DNA of 34,205 nucleotides from Variovorax boronicumulans NBRC 103145 (GCF_001591345.1 NZ_BCUS01000068.1:1-34205); one strand, 5' to 3'. Positions 15,075-23,590 are shown, numbered from the stretch's first letter. Made by a program: numbers and translations. The notes: a model not told the origin generated them from the letters alone.

Positions 15075-15997
15075 GCGGCAGCGTTCCCCTCGGCCAGCCC
15101 GCGCAACAGCGCCGCGAAGTGCCGCGCCGGCAGGTTGTCTTCATCGGCGCGCGACACCAGCGTGAGCGGCGCGTCGAGCTGGCCGCCGTCGGCCAGCCGC
15201 GTGTAGGCGATGGCGTGCGCGTGCACGCCGGTCATCGAGGTCGGCACCACCGACAGGCCGACGCCCGCGGCCACGAGGTTCAGGTTGGTCATCATGCGAT
15301 CGACTTCGGCCACCACGCGCGGGCGCAGGCCCTGCGCGTGGCACAGCGCGAGCAGCTCGGCATAGAGGCCGGGCGCGCCCGGGCGGCGCACGAGGATGAT
15401 GCCTTCTTCGCAGAGTTTCGACAGCGGCAGCGGCTTTGCGGGCTTCTTGCCATTTGCGGCAGGCGCGAAGCGGTGGTCGCTCGGCATCGCGACCCACACG
15501 GGCTCGCGCAGCAGCGTCTCGAACACCAGCCCCTCGGGCCGCGCCACCGGCACGCGCAGCAGGCCGCAGTGCAGCCGGCCCGCGGCCAGCGCCTCGGTGA
15601 GTTCGGCGGCGTTGTCTTCGCGCAGCTGCAGCTCCACGCCGGGGTGCGCGCGGCGAAAGGCGCGCAGCGCCTCGGGCATGAAGCGGTGCGCGGCGGCCGA
15701 GCTGGTGAAGCCGACCGCCAGCGTGCCGGTCTGGCCCTGGGCCACGCGCGCCATGCGCTGCTTCATGGCCTCCATGTCCTGCAGCATGCGCAGCGCCTCG
15801 GCCTGGAACAGCCGGCCGGCGTCGGTGAGCGCCACGCCGCGCGGATGGCGCTTGAACAGCAGCACGCCCAGCTCGCGCTCCAGCGCCTTGATCTGCAGGC
15901 TCAGCGGCGGCTGCTGGATGCCCAGCTGCTCGGCGGCGCGCGTCATGTGGCCGGTGCCGGCCACGGCCACGAAGTACCTCAGGGCGCGTATGTCCAT
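15071..15997 (-). CDS. LysR-type transcriptional regulator
   Basis: A 308-residue LTTR. The winged helix-turn-helix (about residues 1-60) reads ALRYFVAVAGTGHMTRAAEQ, then LGIQQPPLSLQIKALERELG and LFKRHPRGVALTDAG. The linker helix is Gln/Met rich. The effector domain starts at TGTLAVGFTSSAAAHRFMP, as in the CbbR/BenM/CatM branch that senses aromatic or organic acids. It is divergent from the tannase-like gene across 119 bases of unusually AT-rich DNA and heads a transcript with the Bug receptor. Control of both divergent transcripts is the standard LTTR arrangement and likely here. The effector is unknown, possibly the acid released by the esterase. Confidence 0.93.
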   Translation of the reverse strand: MDIRALRYFVAVAGTGHMTRAAEQLGIQQPPLSLQIKALERELGVLLFKRHPRGVALTDAGRLFQAEALRMLQDMEAMKQRMARVAQGQTGTLAVGFTSSAAAHRFMPEALRAFRRAHPGVELQLREDNAAELTEALAAGRLHCGLLRVPVARPEGLVFETLLREPVWVAMPSDHRFAPAANGKKPAKPLPLSKLCEEGIILVRRPGAPGLYAELLALCHAQGLRPRVVAEVDRMMTNLNLVAAGVGLSVVPTSMTGVHAHAIAYTRLADGGQLDAPLTLVSRADEDNLPARHFAALLRGLAEGNAAA

Positions 15998-16046
15998 ATG
16001 TTTTTTGTATTGAATAGGCCTTGTTATTTTATTTGACCCTAGGTCA
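15998..16046. promoter_or_regulatory. AT-rich divergent promoter/operator region between LysR and tannase genes
   Basis: This stretch is markedly AT-rich against its GC-rich surroundings and separates two divergent starts. It contains a T6 run, TTGTAT at 16005-16010 as a possible -35, TATTTT at 16025-16030 as a weak -10 at short spacing, and a perfect inverted repeat TGACC-CTA-GGTCA at 16034-16046. An ATA-N8-TAT-like dyad at 16014-16027 is close to but not exactly the LysR T-N11-A box. The position fits an LTTR-controlled promoter; exact elements are uncertain. Confidence 0.48.
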
Positions 16047-16116
16047 CACGGAATCTATCGTCCGGCCGCCCCTTCAAACAAGCCGCCCGCCGAGGCGGCA
16101 TGCCGGAGACAAATCC

Positions 16117-18894
16117 ATGCGCACACCGCGCCCTGCCTCGAAGTTTCGTGTCGTCGTTTCGTTGATCGGTATCTCGCTGGTCCTGGCCGCCTGCGGTGGC
16201 GGGAGCGGGGGAGGGGGAAGCCCCGGCTTCTTCCTGCCGACCCCGCCGCCCGCCAGCGGCAACACCCCGCCGGCCGAGGAGCCGACCGGCACAGTGCCCC
16301 CGCCCGTGCTGCCCGTCGTGGCCTGCGCCGACCTGGCCGGCAAGAGCCTGCCTGCCGCGCTCATCAGCCTGCCCACGCAGGGCGCCACCGTCACCAGCGC
16401 CACGCCCGTGGCCGCGGGCGACGCGGGCAACACGCTGGGCGATTACTGCCGCGTGCGCGGCACCATCGCGCCGGTGGACCCGGCCTCGCAGCTCATCCAT
16501 TTCGCGGTCAACCTGCCCGAGCAGTGGAACCAGAAGACCATCCACTTCGGCGGCGGCGGCTTCGACGGTGTGCTCATCGACGGCACCGAGGTCATCCGCT
16601 TCGGCCCCGCCGGCAAGCCCGCGCCGCTGGCGCTGGGCTACGCGACCTACGGCGACGACTCGGGCCACCAGTCGAGCAGCATCACCGACGGCAAGTTCGC
16701 GGCCAACGACGAGCAGCTGGCCAACTACGGCGGCCAGTCGCTCAAGAAGACGCGCGACGTGGCGCAGGCGCTGGTGTTCGCGCGCTACGCGGTCAAGCCA
16801 AAACACGCCTACTTTCTCGGCACCTCGACCGGCGGGCGCGACGCGCTCGGCTACATCCAGCGCTGGCCGCAGGACTACGACGGCGTGATCGCCAACGAGC
16901 CCGCGCTCAACTACACCGGCACGCGCCTGTCGAACGTGGCGGTGGGCCGCGCGCTGTACAACGACGGCGGCAAGGGCTGGCTCAACCTCACGGAGACGCT
17001 GCTGGTGCAGAAGGCCGCGATGCAGGCCTGCGACAAGCTCGACGGCGCTATCGACAACATCGTGAGCAACGTCGAAAGCTGCCGCCAGCTCAACACGCAG
17101 ATCCTCGCGTCGCTGCGCTGCCCCAATGGCGCCGACACGGCGGACACCTGCCTGTCGGACGCACAGATCGACACGGTGCACGCCATCGAATCGCCGCTCG
17201 AGTTCACGACGTACTCGCTGGCCAACGGCGTGAAGCGCGCGGGCGGCTACAACCTGCTCGAAGGTGCACTGGTGGCCGGCCCGTACACCACGCGCGACCT
17301 CGGCACGCGCAAGGCGCCGGGCAACCCCGCCACCTCGGCCGATGCCAACATGTACGTCACGGGCGACCAGTGGGTGAAGTTCTTCGTCACGCGCGATGCC
17401 GGTTTCAACACGCTGAGCTTCGATCCGCAGAACCCCGGCACGTATGCGGCGCGCGTGGCCGAGGTGTCGAAGCTCACCGACGCGACCGACCCGAACCTCG
17501 CGCCCTTCTTCGCGCGCGGCGGCAAGCTGATCATGCTGCACGGCCTGGCCGACGAGGTGATCAGCCCCAACTCGACCATCGACTACTACCGGCAGCTCGT
17601 CGCCACGCTGGGCCAGGCCGCGGTCACGCAGAACGTGCGCTTCTACACCGTGCCCGGCATGGGCCACGGCACCGGCAGCTTCATTCCCAACTGGGACTCG
17701 CTCGCGGCGCTCGAAGGCTGGGTCGAGGCCGGCCTCGCGCCCGCCACGCCCGTGGCGGTGGACGCCGTGGCCGGCAGCTACGGCCGCACGCGCCCGCTGT
17801 GCCAGTTTCCGTCGTGGCCCAAGTACCGCGGCAGCGGCAGCCTCGATGCGGCCGTCAACTTCAGCTGCGTGACCGAGGTCGGCGACCCGCTCGCCTGCCC
17901 GAACCTGCCGGCGAGCGCGACGCGCTACAAAGGCGGCAACAGCTTCGGCGAGGAACTGCAGGTGCAGATCGACCCGGCCACCCTGGCCTACACCGTGACC
18001 ATCGATGCCAGCCACGTACCCACGCGGGTCGGCACGCAGCGCAGCGGCTCGCTCGTGTCGCAGGGCAGCTGCAGCTACACGAGCGGCGAGAGCGGGGCGG
18101 TGTTCAGCTTCGGTGCCGGCGGCGTGCTGCTGGGTGGCGTGAACCCGCCGAGCGGCAGCGGCTTCTCGCCGCTGGTGGCGTTCCAGAACACCTTCCAGAA
18201 CGTGTCGCCGTCGACGGACTTCCGCTCGGTGTCGCTGATCTTCAATGCGGCCGGCGTGGAGCAGCTCGGCGCGGGCACCACGGCGGCGTTCTCGTCGGCA
18301 GGGCGGCTGCGCAATGCGGGCACCTTCCAGTTCTGCCGCAGCCCGGCGTCGAACAGCTTCATGACCTACGACCAGACCTGCAAGAACACCGAGAAGGGCT
18401 ACCTCAGCTACAGCACGGCGCGCGGGGCCTTCGACATGTACACGACCTCGACCTCGTCGAGCGGCACCGCCGAGACCGAGGGCGGCACGCTCACCGGCTC
18501 GGTGGTGATCGGGCTGGTCAACGGCGTGTCCACGCCGCTGTACCTGCGCCGCGTGGCCACCGCCGTGCCGGCGACCGACACCAGCAGCGGCGCGGCCACT
18601 GTCATCCAGCCGGGCCTGCGCTTGCTCGCGGTGCAGCAGACGCTGATGCCCGGCGCGGCCGACGGCAGCTATGCCATGGCCAGCGTGAAGGGCGAGGGCC
18701 GCGAGGCCACCGTGGTCGGCACGGCCTTCAACCTCGGCGGCGCGGCCACCACACTGGGCTACGACACCCCGGTGCTCGGCGTGGCGCAGGCCGGTGCCGG
18801 GCGGCCGGGCCACCTCATCTTCAACAGCGGCGTCGTGGGCTTCGTCACCACCGACGGAGCGAACGCGAAGCTGGACCTCGGAGTACGCCATTGA
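16117..18894 (+). CDS. Tannase/feruloyl esterase-family lipoprotein with C-terminal extension
   Basis: A 925-residue lipoprotein with LVLAAC lipobox (C26) followed by a Gly-rich tether. GGAGAC six bases before the ATG at 16117 fixes the start. Residues about 65-580 are the tannase-fold hydrolase: nucleophile S237 in FLGTSTGGRDAL, D479 in HGLADEVISP and H517 in VPGMGHGTGS. The family normally has Cys just before Ser and just after His, joined as a disulfide (the CS-D-HC motif); here they are T236 and G518. Residues about 590-925 form an extra beta-rich region (YTVTIDASHVPTRVG, FSFGAGGVLLGG) that I do not recognise. The family cleaves phenolic esters, and MHETase belongs here too. The next gene starts inside the stop codon. 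Surface or outer-membrane location is likely from the lipid anchor. Confidence 0.9.
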   Translation: MRTPRPASKFRVVVSLIGISLVLAACGGGSGGGGSPGFFLPTPPPASGNTPPAEEPTGTVPPPVLPVVACADLAGKSLPAALISLPTQGATVTSATPVAAGDAGNTLGDYCRVRGTIAPVDPASQLIHFAVNLPEQWNQKTIHFGGGGFDGVLIDGTEVIRFGPAGKPAPLALGYATYGDDSGHQSSSITDGKFAANDEQLANYGGQSLKKTRDVAQALVFARYAVKPKHAYFLGTSTGGRDALGYIQRWPQDYDGVIANEPALNYTGTRLSNVAVGRALYNDGGKGWLNLTETLLVQKAAMQACDKLDGAIDNIVSNVESCRQLNTQILASLRCPNGADTADTCLSDAQIDTVHAIESPLEFTTYSLANGVKRAGGYNLLEGALVAGPYTTRDLGTRKAPGNPATSADANMYVTGDQWVKFFVTRDAGFNTLSFDPQNPGTYAARVAEVSKLTDATDPNLAPFFARGGKLIMLHGLADEVISPNSTIDYYRQLVATLGQAAVTQNVRFYTVPGMGHGTGSFIPNWDSLAALEGWVEAGLAPATPVAVDAVAGSYGRTRPLCQFPSWPKYRGSGSLDAAVNFSCVTEVGDPLACPNLPASATRYKGGNSFGEELQVQIDPATLAYTVTIDASHVPTRVGTQRSGSLVSQGSCSYTSGESGAVFSFGAGGVLLGGVNPPSGSGFSPLVAFQNTFQNVSPSTDFRSVSLIFNAAGVEQLGAGTTAAFSSAGRLRNAGTFQFCRSPASNSFMTYDQTCKNTEKGYLSYSTARGAFDMYTTSTSSSGTAETEGGTLTGSVVIGLVNGVSTPLYLRRVATAVPATDTSSGAATVIQPGLRLLAVQQTLMPGAADGSYAMASVKGEGREATVVGTAFNLGGAATTLGYDTPVLGVAQAGAGRPGHLIFNSGVVGFVTTDGANAKLDLGVRH

Positions 18895-20243
18895 AAAAAT
18901 ACCTCTCGCAACTTGCCGCCTTCGCCTTGCTGGGCGCCGCGCCGCTGCTGTCCGCGCACGCGGCACTTGCCACCGCGCCCAAGCCCACGGCTTGCCCGTC
19001 GCCCGTGCCGGAGAGCGCGCGCTGCTACACCGGTGAAGACGGCGCGGGCTCGTTCTACTGGATCGCCATCCCGAAAGACTGGCAGCGCGGCGTGCTCGTG
19101 ATGCACGCGCACGGCGGGCCCGAAACCGGCGCGCCCAAGCTCGCGCGCAGCGAGGAAGACCTGAAGCGCTGGGCCGTCACCGTGAAGGCCGGCTATGCCT
19201 GGGCCGGCTCCACCTACCGGCGCGGCGGCTATGGCGTGACGATGGCGGCCGAAGACACCGAGCGGCTGCGCCAGATCGTCGTGCGCCACTTCGGCAGACC
19301 CCAGCGCACGCTGCTGCACGGGCAGAGCTACGGCGCGGGCGTGGCGGCAAAGGCGGCCGAACTCTATGCGCCGGTGGGCGATGCGAAGTCGCCCTACGAC
19401 GGCCTGCTGCTCACCAGCGGCGTGCTCGGCGGCGGCAACAGCGCCTACGATTTCCGGCTCGACCTGCGCGTGGTGTACCAGTACGTCTGCCGCAACCATC
19501 CCAAGCCCGACGAGCCGCAGTACCCGTTGTGGATGGGCCTGCCGATGGACGCGAAGCTCACGCGCGCGGACCTCGCGGCGCGCGTCAAGGACTGCACCGG
19601 CGTCGGCACGCCCGCCGCGCAGCGCACGCCCGAGCAGGCGGCGCGGCTGAAGACGATCCTGTCGGTCGTGAAGATCCCCGAACGCTCGCTCGTCGGCCAT
19701 CTCAACTGGGCGACCTGGCTATTCCAGGACCTCGTGCAGCAGCGCCTGAACGGCCGCAACCCCTTTGGCAACATCGGCGTGGTCTACAGCGGCTCGGCCG
19801 ACGATGCGGCGCTCAATGCCGGCGTGCTGCGCTACGCGGCCGACCCGCAGGCCCAGGGCGCGCTCGCGGCCGACAGCCAGCCCACCGGCCGCACCTCGCT
19901 GCCCACCGTCGGCCTGCACGCCATCGACGACCCCACGGCCTTCGTCGAACTCGAGAACGCCTACCGGCGCATCCGCGACGCGGCCGGCACCGGCGGGCAC
20001 CTGGTGCAGAGCTTCAGCGCCGAGCGCGAGCACAGCTACCTCAGCGATTCGGAATACCCCGCGCTCTTCGGCGCATTGCTCGACTGGATCGACAAGGGCG
20101 AGAAGCCCACGCCGCAGAGCCTGGCGCAGCGCTGCGTGGCGCTCATGCCGCGCTACGACACCGACGGCAAGAACGGCTGTCACATCCAGCCGGAGTGGCA
20201 ACCACCCACGCTCGAAAGCCGCGTGCCTTCGCGCGCCCCCTGA
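18891..20243 (+). CDS. Exported alpha/beta hydrolase, TTG start coupled to the tannase-like gene
   Basis: A 450-residue protein with a clean signal peptide (MKKYLSQLAAFALLGAAPLL, then SAHA). The start is TTG at 18891, overlapping the upstream stop as TTGA, with GGAG seven bases before it; no ATG is available near. The fold looks like an alpha/beta hydrolase: GVLVMHAHGGPETG as the oxyanion-loop region, nucleophile elbow LLHGQSYGAG (S146), an Asp pair in HAIDDPTAFVE (D346/D347) and a His in EREHSYLS (H381). The substrate is unknown. Coupling to the esterase suggests the two act on the same extracytoplasmic compound. The frame stays open far upstream, antisense-like to nothing real, so the long frame is not a fusion. 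Confidence 0.85.
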   Translation: MKKYLSQLAAFALLGAAPLLSAHAALATAPKPTACPSPVPESARCYTGEDGAGSFYWIAIPKDWQRGVLVMHAHGGPETGAPKLARSEEDLKRWAVTVKAGYAWAGSTYRRGGYGVTMAAEDTERLRQIVVRHFGRPQRTLLHGQSYGAGVAAKAAELYAPVGDAKSPYDGLLLTSGVLGGGNSAYDFRLDLRVVYQYVCRNHPKPDEPQYPLWMGLPMDAKLTRADLAARVKDCTGVGTPAAQRTPEQAARLKTILSVVKIPERSLVGHLNWATWLFQDLVQQRLNGRNPFGNIGVVYSGSADDAALNAGVLRYAADPQAQGALAADSQPTGRTSLPTVGLHAIDDPTAFVELENAYRRIRDAAGTGGHLVQSFSAEREHSYLSDSEYPALFGALLDWIDKGEKPTPQSLAQRCVALMPRYDTDGKNGCHIQPEWQPPTLESRVPSRAP

Positions 20244-20272
20244 TTTTCTTTTTGACCTTGACGGAGACCTCC

Positions 20273-21247
20273 ATGAAAAAACTGTTCGCCCTCGCGGCGA
20301 TGGCCCTTGCCGTGTGCGCCCACGCGCAAGACTTTCCCGCGGGCAAGCCCGTGACCATCGTCGTGCCCTTCGCGGCCGGCGGCCCGACCGACCGCGTCGC
20401 GCGCGATCTGGCCGAGGCGCTGCGCAAGCCACTGGGCGGCGCCAGCGTCATCATCGACAACGTGCCCGGTGCGGGCAGCTCTATCGGCGCGGCCAAGGTG
20501 GCGCGCGCCAACCCCGACGGCTACACGCTGCTGCTCAACCACATCGCGATGGCGACCGTGCCGACGCTGGTGCGCAACGTGCCGTTCAAGGTCGAGACCG
20601 ACTTCGAGTACCTGGGCATCGTCAACGACGTGCCCATGACGCTCATCGCCAAGCCCAGCCTGCCGGCCACCAACTACAAGGAGCTGACCGCCTGGATCGC
20701 CGCCAACAAGGGCAAGATCAACCTGGGCAACGCGGGCATCGGCTCGGCCTCGCACCTGTGCGGCCTGCTCTACCAGAGCGCCACCAAGACCGAGATGACG
20801 CCCGTGCCCTACAAGGGCACGGCGCCCGCCATCACCGATCTGATCGGCGGCCAGATCGACCTGCTGTGTGACCAGAGCACCAACACCTCGCCGCAGATCG
20901 AGGCGAAGAAGGTCAAGGCCTATGCCGTGACCACGCCCAAACGCCTGACCACTCCGCTCTTGAAAGACCTGCCCACGCTCGACGAGGCCGGCCTGAAGAA
21001 CTTCCAGGTGACGATCTGGCACGGCCTGTACGCGCCGAAGGGCACGCCCGCACCGGTGCTCAAGAAGATCAGCGACGCGCTGAAGGCGGCACTGAAAGAT
21101 GCGGACTTCATCAAGCGCGAGGAAGCACTCGGCGCCGTGGTCGCCACCGATGGTCGCATCGAGCCCGAGGGGCACAAGAAGTTCGTGGCGGCGGAGATTG
21201 CGAAGTGGAGCCCGATCATCAAGGCGGCGGGGGTGTACGCGGACTGA
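20273..21247 (+). CDS. Bug-family (TctC) substrate-binding protein of the esterase operon
   Basis: A 324-residue periplasmic receptor with a short signal peptide (MKKLFALAAMALAVCAHAQ). Motifs are VVPFAAGGPTDRVARDLAE, VIIDNVPGAGSSIGAAKVA, PDGYTLLLNHIAMATVP, VPYKGTAPAITDLIGGQID and WHGLYAPKGTP. Cysteines at the LCGLLY and LLCDQST positions are unusual but not diagnostic. CGGAGA nine bases upstream supports the ATG at 20273. The gene lies 29 bases after the hydrolase stop on the same strand, so it probably captures the acid product of the esterase and hydrolase for uptake (inference). It has no permease partner here. Confidence 0.93.
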   Translation: MKKLFALAAMALAVCAHAQDFPAGKPVTIVVPFAAGGPTDRVARDLAEALRKPLGGASVIIDNVPGAGSSIGAAKVARANPDGYTLLLNHIAMATVPTLVRNVPFKVETDFEYLGIVNDVPMTLIAKPSLPATNYKELTAWIAANKGKINLGNAGIGSASHLCGLLYQSATKTEMTPVPYKGTAPAITDLIGGQIDLLCDQSTNTSPQIEAKKVKAYAVTTPKRLTTPLLKDLPTLDEAGLKNFQVTIWHGLYAPKGTPAPVLKKISDALKAALKDADFIKREEALGAVVATDGRIEPEGHKKFVAAEIAKWSPIIKAAGVYAD

Positions 21248-21271
21248 GGTTGTCGGCCGCGCGCATCGCGC

Positions 21272-21619
21272 TCAGAGCCCGTGGATGGCAACGGTGGCCC
21301 AGAAGGCGGCCCACACGCCGATCAGCCCCAGCAGTGCCATGACGGCGACGTAGGCAATGAAGTACGTCACTCGCCTTGCGATGCTGGGGGTGGCTGGAAC
21401 CTGCCACCAGTAGATCAACCCTGCCCACAAGAGCAGGGCGCAGGCGACGAGGGCTACACCGGTCCCTGTCAATGTCAGGACCTGGCGTCGCGCCAGGCCG
21501 GTGAGCAGGACATTGAGGACCGGGATCGAAACGCCCCACGTCAGCACGCTCAGCACCAGCCGCAGGCCGGCATTCATCGAATCGCGTCGCGCGGTGCTGC
21601 GTGAGTTCTGTGCTGTCAT
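21272..21619 (-). CDS. Small unknown integral membrane protein, three predicted helices
   Basis: A 115-residue protein starting MTAQNSRSTARRDS, with a basic cytoplasmic N-terminus and three hydrophobic segments (LVLSVLTWGVSIPVLNVLL; VLTLTGTGVALVACALLLWA; YFIAYVAVMALLGLIGVWA). GGGAGAG before ATG 21619 supports this start over a longer frame from 21682. No family is recognised. It is convergent with the Bug gene, 24 bases away, and stands alone. Confidence 0.68.
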   Translation of the reverse strand: MTAQNSRSTARRDSMNAGLRLVLSVLTWGVSIPVLNVLLTGLARRQVLTLTGTGVALVACALLLWAGLIYWWQVPATPSIARRVTYFIAYVAVMALLGLIGVWAAFWATVAIHGL

Positions 21620-21726
21620 TTTTCTCTCCCTGTTGGACCGTTGTGGCCTCCTCAAAATCTTAGGGAGAGCTGTCTCATGCACATGCAGCAGGTCGCGCTG
21701 GAATCAGCAATGACCGTGACGCAAGT

Positions 21727-21754
21727 GGTTTGCTTGCCGTGGCAATCGCAAACC
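21727..21754. repeat. Nested perfect hairpin in a 229-base gap
   Basis: GGTTTGC at 21727-21733 pairs with GCAAACC at 21748-21754, and inside it TTGCC (21734-21738) pairs with GGCAA (21741-21745), leaving only a two-base bulge. No T-run follows on either strand, so a terminator is unlikely. It lies 95 bases before the next plus-strand start and could be an operator or a leader structure. The remaining gap sequence shows nothing else clear. Confidence 0.42.
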
Positions 21755-21848
21755 GATCGTGAACGAGTTAGCCCTACCGCATCGAATGCACCAGGGCGCA
21801 GCTCAGAGCCATTACCCTCGTCGATCCTGTTCATCAGAAATCGGCTCC

Positions 21849-22289
21849 ATGAGCTTCAGCATCTACTACGACGCAAGACGAGACAGTCCCCTGACCCGCG
21901 AGGAAGCGCAGCGCCTGGACGCGATCGTGGCTGCCTTCGACAAAGTCGACGAAGCCGACCGCCATGCGCATTCAGGTAAGGGCCTCAACTGGGAGACCTT
22001 CACGCTCTACGAGGCGTCCGGACTCACCGGGGGAAAGGTACTGGAAGGCGCCACGAAACTCCCCGACAACAAGGCGTTCGCCATGCACAAGGGGGCCAGC
22101 CACTGGGTGGCCTGCCTCAACCGGATTCGCCGCGAAGTGCTGCCGGATGCCAGGTGGAGCGCGAGCATCGATGACAGGATGCTGCTCTGGAACGACAAGA
22201 GCGGCTGGCACGACGAGGCATCGGACGGGCTGGCGACGCTCTGGCTGGGCTGCCTGTTGAGCGCGCCGTTCCGACGGTTCACGAAGTGA
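21849..22289 (+). CDS. Unknown small protein, MSFSIYYDARRDSPLT type
   Basis: A 146-residue cytoplasmic protein that I do not assign to a named family. It begins MSFSIYYDARRDSPLTREEA, has a helical charged segment, HSGKGLNWETFTLYE, a KGASHWVACLNRIRR helix, and DDRMLLWNDKSGWHDE, ending near FRRFTK. The compact mix of aromatic and charged residues, with no transmembrane segment, fits an immunity-like or regulatory protein, but nothing adjacent supports that. A longer frame from 21759 lacks a ribosome site. It is convergent with the oxidase gene downstream. Confidence 0.7.
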   Translation: MSFSIYYDARRDSPLTREEAQRLDAIVAAFDKVDEADRHAHSGKGLNWETFTLYEASGLTGGKVLEGATKLPDNKAFAMHKGASHWVACLNRIRREVLPDARWSASIDDRMLLWNDKSGWHDEASDGLATLWLGCLLSAPFRRFTK

Positions 22290-22325
22290 GCGGGTAACCG
22301 TCGGGCGTGGCCCTGCCAGACCGCG

Positions 22326-23483
22326 TCAGAACGTGCCCGGCAACAGGATGTCCGACTTCACATCGTCGATCTGCGTGCGACCGCAGAAGGCCATCGTGAT
22401 GTCCAGTTCCTTGTGGATGATCTGCAGCGCGCGCGTCACGCCTTCCTGGCCGTAGGCGCCCAGGCCGTACAGAAAGCTGCGGCCGATCAGCGTGCCGCGT
22501 GCGCCGAGCGCGCGGGCCTTGAGCACGTCCTGGCCGCTGCGCACGCCGCCGTCCATCCACACCTCGATCTGGCTGCCCACGGCGTCGGCGATGGCCGGCA
22601 GCGCGGCGATGGAGGAGGGCGCGCCGTCGAGCTGGCGCCCGCCATGGTTCGACACGATGAGCGCGTCGGCGCCGCTGGCCACGGCCAGGCGCGCGTCTTC
22701 CTCGTCCATGATGCCCTTGAGAATCAGCTTGCCGCCCCAGCGCTTCTTGATCCATTCGACGTCCGCCCAGCTCAGGGCCGGGTCGAACTGCTCGGCGGTC
22801 CACGACGACAGCGACGACAGGTCTTTCACGCCCTTGGCGTGGCCGGCGATGTTGCCGAAGGTGCGGCGCTTGGTGCCCAGCATGCCCATGCACCAGCGCG
22901 GCTTGGTCGCCAGGTTGATGAGGTTCTTGATGGTGGGCTTGGGCGGCGTCGACAGGCCGTTCTTGATGTCCTTGTGGCGCTGGCCGAGGATCTGCAGGTC
23001 GAGCGTGAGCTGCAGCGCCGACACGTTGGCGGCCTTGGCGCGGTCGATCAGGCGTTCGATGAAGTCGCGGTCCTTCATCACGTAGAGCTGGAACCAGAAG
23101 GGGTGGCGGTCGGTGTTCTCGGCGATGTCTTCCAGCGAGCAGATGCTCATGGTCGAGAGCGTGAACGGAATGCCGAAGGCCTTGGCGGCGCGCGCGCCCA
23201 GGATTTCGCCGTCGGCGTGCTGCATGCCGGTCAGGCCCGTGGGCGCGATGGCCACGGGCATGGCGACCTCCTGGCCGATCATGGTGGTGCGGGTGGACCG
23301 GCCTTCCATGTTCACGGCCACGCGCTGGCGCAGCTTGATCTTTTGAAAATCGCTCTCGTTGGCGCGGTAGGTGCCCTCGGTCCAGGCGCCGGAGTCGGCG
23401 TAGTCGTAGAACATCTTCGGCACGCGCCGCTGGGCGATCGCCCGCAGGTCTTCGATGCAGGTGATCTTGGAAAGGTCGGGCAC
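22326..23483 (-). CDS. FMN-dependent alpha-hydroxy-acid oxidase/dehydrogenase
   Basis: A 385-residue TIM-barrel flavoprotein of the LldD/glycolate oxidase family. It has FYDYADSGAWTEGTYRAN, PVAIAPTGLTGMQHADGE, STMSICSLEDIAE, FWFQLYVMKDRD, LILKGIMDEEDA, and the active-site VSNHGGRQLDGA with H280 and R283 (equivalent to the spinach enzyme's His254/Arg257). VWMDGGVRSGQDVLKARALG binds the FMN phosphate. The family oxidises L-2-hydroxy acids such as lactate, glycolate or mandelate to 2-oxo acids. The LysR-type gene with start at 24514 lies 137 bases upstream on the same strand and may regulate it. The exact substrate is not determinable, so no symbol is given. Confidence 0.94.
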   Translation of the reverse strand: MPDLSKITCIEDLRAIAQRRVPKMFYDYADSGAWTEGTYRANESDFQKIKLRQRVAVNMEGRSTRTTMIGQEVAMPVAIAPTGLTGMQHADGEILGARAAKAFGIPFTLSTMSICSLEDIAENTDRHPFWFQLYVMKDRDFIERLIDRAKAANVSALQLTLDLQILGQRHKDIKNGLSTPPKPTIKNLINLATKPRWCMGMLGTKRRTFGNIAGHAKGVKDLSSLSSWTAEQFDPALSWADVEWIKKRWGGKLILKGIMDEEDARLAVASGADALIVSNHGGRQLDGAPSSIAALPAIADAVGSQIEVWMDGGVRSGQDVLKARALGARGTLIGRSFLYGLGAYGQEGVTRALQIIHKELDITMAFCGRTQIDDVKSDILLPGTF

Positions 23484-23590
23484 GGGGGAGTCTCCTGGCT
23501 GGTGTTATGGGGGTCGCGGCGGGCTGCAGCCTGTACAGGCCACGGCAGCGCCGGGGGTCGAGTCTGCAGGGGAAACGCGCCGGCGACCTG

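Noticed and set aside
16039..18966. A 975-codon open frame antisense to the esterase
   Set aside because: His/Arg/Ala-rich composition with no domain, a shadow of high-GC third positions; the plus-strand frame has a lipobox, catalytic motifs and a ribosome site.
16524..20243. One 1239-residue fusion ending in the alpha/beta hydrolase
   Set aside because: The upstream part is an out-of-frame shadow of the esterase; the signal peptide, GGAG and TTG at 18891 mark the real start.
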